In this document: positions 5,995-8,165 of the stretch, piece after piece | How positions within the stretch are numbered: the first letter of the stretch is position 1 | How the letters are laid out: every line of letters starts with the position of its first letter | Assembly (NCBI GenBank): GCA_964519015.1 | Contig: CAZFHZ010000142.1 | Span: forward strand, 1 to 8,165 | Source of the DNA: CAZFHZ01 sp964519015 | Lineage (GTDB): Bacteria > Blakebacterota > Blakebacteria > Blakebacterales > CAYUVJ01 | DNA length: 8,165 bases | Reading direction: 5' to 3' | The notes under the pieces: generated by a model | What the model saw: only the letters and a program-made list of their open reading frames with translations | What the model was told of the DNA's origin: nothing | Database searches by the model: none | Program-made: the position numbers and the translations under genes

Positions 5995-7661
5995 CGGGGC
6001 ACCATCCGGACCAGCGGCACGACCAGTTCCCAGAGGGAGAGTCCGCCGTGCTGGAAGGAGCCCTGGAAGCGGCGCCGGTAGGGGGCGGCGTCGTTGGGGA
6101 AGACCAGGAAGGTGTCGTCGAGCGCCAGCAGGTAGGTGGTGGTCAGCCGGTGAGGAGGGAGCCGCCAGGCGGCCAACTCGTCCACCCGGAGCGTCCGGCG
6201 CTCGTCGGCGGCGTTGAGGTTGCGCCCGACCTTGACCCGCAGCCCGCCGGTCGCGCTCCGGTCGGCCCGCACTTCGACCGGGCGGTCCACCTGCACGCTC
6301 CCGTGATCGGAAGCCACCACCACCGGGACCCCCTGGCGCAGGGCCGCGGCCACCAGCTCCCGCAGGGGGGAGCGCTCGAACCAGGCGGCGGCCAGGCCGC
6401 GCAGGGCGGCCGCGTCGGGGGCCAGTTCCTGGAGCACGGCCGAGTCGGCCTGCCCGTGGGCGAGCAGGTCGAGGAAGGAGACGACCACCACCGAGAGTCC
6501 GGGGGGGAGTCCGGGGGCCAGCCGGCGCTGCACCCCCTCGGCGTCGCCGGGGTCCCCCACCCGCTCGAAGGCCCCCAGCCGGGCCGCGGGCAGCCCGGGC
6601 CGGACCGCCTCCAGGGCGGCCGCCAGCAGGTCGGGCTCGCGGCGGTTCGGCCCCCCCTCCTGGGCATCCGCCCATCCCTGGTCCCACAGTTCGGGGAAGG
6701 CGGCCGCTACCTCGTCGGGGAAGCGGCCGGAGAGGAGCGCGTTGCGCGACCAGGGGGAGGAGGTCGGGAGCAGGGAGAGGACAGGAGTGCGCTCGATGGT
6801 CGCCTCGGGCAGCCCGGTGGTGGCGATGGCCAGCCACTGGTCGTAGCGCAGGCAGTCGAGCACCAGCAGGAGCACCCGCCCGCTCCGCTCCAGCAGGGGG
6901 AAGACCCCCCGGGCCAGTACATCGGTCACCAGCAGGGGTCGCCCCTCCGGCAGCGGGAGGGGCGGGAGCGGGCCGTCGGCCAGCCCGGTCCGGGCCCCCT
7001 CCAGGTCCTCCCGCAGCCGCTCCGCCCAGGGGCGGGCATCGGCCACCCAGGCCGGCCAGGCGGCGGTGACCTGCCGGGCCAGCACACCGTCGGCCTCCCG
7101 CTCCAGGCCGGCCAGCGAATCGGCCAGCCCGTCCCGGTCCTCGGCGTCGAGCCGCAGGTTCCAGTGGGCCAGCCCTTCGGCCAGTTCCCCCCAGTCGGCC
7201 GGTCCGGTGGAAGCGGCCAGCCATTCCCGGAAGCGGGCGAAGTCCTCCGTTCCGTCCCGGGCCCGGTGCTCGCCCCGCAGGCGGCCCCCTTCCACCAGGC
7301 GTTTGCAGACCGCCAGCACCTGGCTCGGGTTGACCGGCTTGCTCAGGTATTCCGCCTCCCGCCCCAGCGCCGCCTCCATGAGCGCTTCCTCCTCCCGCTG
7401 GGTGACCAGCACGACCGGCAGGCCGGGCCGCAGCACGCGCAGGCGCTCCAGCACGGTCAGCCCGTCCAGGCCGGGCATGCCCACATCCAGCAGGACCAGG
7501 TCGAAGTCTCCGCCGGCGGCCAGGGCCAGGGCGTCCTCACCGGTCGGCACCCCGGTCACCTCCCAGCCGTGTGTCTCCAGGTAGCGCCGATGAGGTTCGA
7601 GCAGGTCGATCTCGTCGTCGGCCCAGAGCAGGCGCCGGCTTCTGCCCGAAATACCGGTCAC
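5991..7661 (-). CDS. porX: PorX-like response regulator: CheY-type receiver fused to a PglZ/alkaline-phosphatase domain
   Basis: The 556-residue protein starts with a receiver domain (about 8-125). Its acidic pair is Asp15-Asp16 in WADDEIDLLEPH, the phospho-acceptor Asp59 is in LLDVGMPG, and Thr87 and Lys108 are conserved, the latter in the KPVNPSQVL segment characteristic of PorX. A helical linker (about 130-240) leads to a PglZ/alkaline-phosphatase-superfamily domain. It contains VLDCLRYDQW (267-276, metal ligand Asp269), LLPTSSPWSRN (297-307, probable nucleophile Thr300), FLDLLAHG (396-403), SDHGS (451-455) and a C-terminal FQHGGLSL (533-ending near 543). In Bacteroidota, PorX with sensor kinase PorY controls type IX secretion, and its output domain has phosphodiesterase activity. 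All catalytic-looking residues are present here. The GTG start at 7661 overlaps the mltG stop in GTGA; a longer in-frame reading into mltG is rejected because it precedes the receiver domain with no homology. The signal sensed and the target are unknown. Confidence 0.9.
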   Translation of the reverse strand: MTGISGRSRRLLWADDEIDLLEPHRRYLETHGWEVTGVPTGEDALALAAGGDFDLVLLDVGMPGLDGLTVLERLRVLRPGLPVVLVTQREEEALMEAALGREAEYLSKPVNPSQVLAVCKRLVEGGRLRGEHRARDGTEDFARFREWLAASTGPADWGELAEGLAHWNLRLDAEDRDGLADSLAGLEREADGVLARQVTAAWPAWVADARPWAERLREDLEGARTGLADGPLPPLPLPEGRPLLVTDVLARGVFPLLERSGRVLLLVLDCLRYDQWLAIATTGLPEATIERTPVLSLLPTSSPWSRNALLSGRFPDEVAAAFPELWDQGWADAQEGGPNRREPDLLAAALEAVRPGLPAARLGAFERVGDPGDAEGVQRRLAPGLPPGLSVVVVSFLDLLAHGQADSAVLQELAPDAAALRGLAAAWFERSPLRELVAAALRQGVPVVVASDHGSVQVDRPVEVRADRSATGGLRVKVGRNLNAADERRTLRVDELAAWRLPPHRLTTTYLLALDDTFLVFPNDAAPYRRRFQGSFQHGGLSLWELVVPLVRMVPR

Positions 7662-8165
7662 GACCCGGGAGGGCGAGTACCCACCAGGACCCCCTCCCCG
7701 CCTCCCTGCTTGGCGCGCAGGTGCTCCTGGTAGGTGCGCGAGAAGGTGTGGGTGCCGTCGCCGTTGGCCACGAAGTAGAGGACGTCGGTGGAGGCCGGGT
7801 GCACGGCCGCCTCCAGGCTGGCCCGCCCCGGGTTGGCGATCGGGCCGGGAGGGAGCCCCCGGATACGGTAGGTGTTGTAGGGGTGGTCGATGGCCAAGTC
7901 CTTCTCGTAGAGCCGCCGCTTCCAGCGGCCGAGGGCGAACAGGACGGTGGCGCACGACTCCAGCCGCATGCCGCGGCGCAGCCGGTTGTGGAAGACGGCG
8001 CTGACCAGGGGGCGGTCGCTGTCGCGCGCCGCCTCCCGTTCGATGATGCTGGCCAGGGTGACCACCTCGGTGCGGCTCAGGCCCAGTTCCAGCGCCGGCC
8101 GCATCATCCGCTCCCGCCAGAGGTCGGTGAAGGCGCCTACCATCAGCCGGACCACGTCCTCGGCC
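7658..8165 (-). CDS. mltG: MltG (YceG family) endolytic peptidoglycan transglycosylase, C-terminal part, runs off right edge
   Basis: MltG cleaves nascent glycan strands at the inner membrane and is thought to terminate peptidoglycan polymerisation. Only the last 168 residues are visible, so the expected N-terminal membrane anchor and LysM-like domain lie outside the window. The catalytic segment LASIIEREA, with the essential Glu, and VFHNRLRRGMRLES are present, as are the family motifs HPYNTYRIRGLPPGPIANPG and VLYFVANGDGTHTFS. The segment usually read LQxDPTV is LESCATV here, so the usual Asp is Cys. The tail after the EH motif ends in a Gly-rich stretch. Its stop overlaps the GTG start of the PorX-like gene by 4 bases. 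Identity is secure despite truncation by the window edge. Confidence 0.95.
   Translation of the reverse strand, partial: AEDVVRLMVGAFTDLWRERMMRPALELGLSRTEVVTLASIIEREAARDSDRPLVSAVFHNRLRRGMRLESCATVLFALGRWKRRLYEKDLAIDHPYNTYRIRGLPPGPIANPGRASLEAAVHPASTDVLYFVANGDGTHTFSRTYQEHLRAKQGGGEGVLVGTRPPGS

Noticed and set aside
6048..7733. 561-codon plus-strand open frame opposite the PorX-like gene
   Set aside because: It is rich in Gly, Gln, Pro and Arg with no family motif and lies fully antisense to a gene with clear catalytic residues.
7662..7955. 98-codon N-terminal extension of the PorX-like protein
   Set aside because: The extension is Arg/Pro/Gly-rich, overlaps mltG in another frame, and precedes the receiver domain; GTG at 7661 gives the usual GTGA coupling.

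Overview
The window is GC-rich bacterial chromosome with tightly packed housekeeping genes. I see no mobile elements, CRISPR arrays or phage genes. The strongest taxonomic hint is a response regulator with a PglZ/alkaline-phosphatase output domain that closely resembles PorX of Bacteroidota. Such high GC is unusual for Bacteroidota, so I lean toward a GC-rich lineage of the wider FCB group (for example Gemmatimonadota or a related candidate phylum). This placement is an inference with low confidence.

Layout. (1) Positions 1-2872, minus strand: a proteostasis operon. A promoter with a perfect TTGACA -35 box (2844-2872) precedes tRNA-Leu(UAG) (2717-2801), then trigger factor tig (1312-2691), clpP (684-1283) and clpX (from 680, running off the left edge). 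(2) Positions 2924-4129, plus strand: a divergent FAD-dependent L-2-hydroxyglutarate oxidase (lhgO). (3) Positions 4145-8165, minus strand: a compact run read from the right edge: the C-terminal part of the lytic transglycosylase mltG, the PorX-like gene, the tRNA t6A ATPase gene tsaE, and a GAF plus SpoIIE-type PP2C phosphatase. mltG/porX and porX/tsaE overlap by 4 bases (GTGA and ATGA), and tsaE is 11 bases from the phosphatase gene, so this is almost certainly one translationally coupled operon. lhgO and the phosphatase gene converge with a 15-base gap. The only sizeable non-coding stretch is 2802-2923, which holds the tRNA promoter.

How the genes work together. Trigger factor, ClpP and ClpX form the classical chaperone and protease set for new or damaged proteins, here transcribed behind a tRNA gene. 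The second operon mixes cell-wall (MltG) and tRNA-modification (TsaE) enzymes with two likely signalling proteins, the REC-PglZ protein and the GAF-PP2C phosphatase. lhgO is a stand-alone metabolic gene that removes L-2-hydroxyglutarate.

Points worth a second look: ClpP has Asn where the catalytic-triad Asp is expected; tig has no ATG/GTG/TTG at the place its start should be, but a good ribosome binding site sits before an ATC codon; ClpX has a long Gly/Ser-rich N-terminal extension; trigger factor has an eroded PPIase domain; and a PorX-like regulator sits outside any visible type IX secretion context. No wholly new system is evident; most of the window is core genome.
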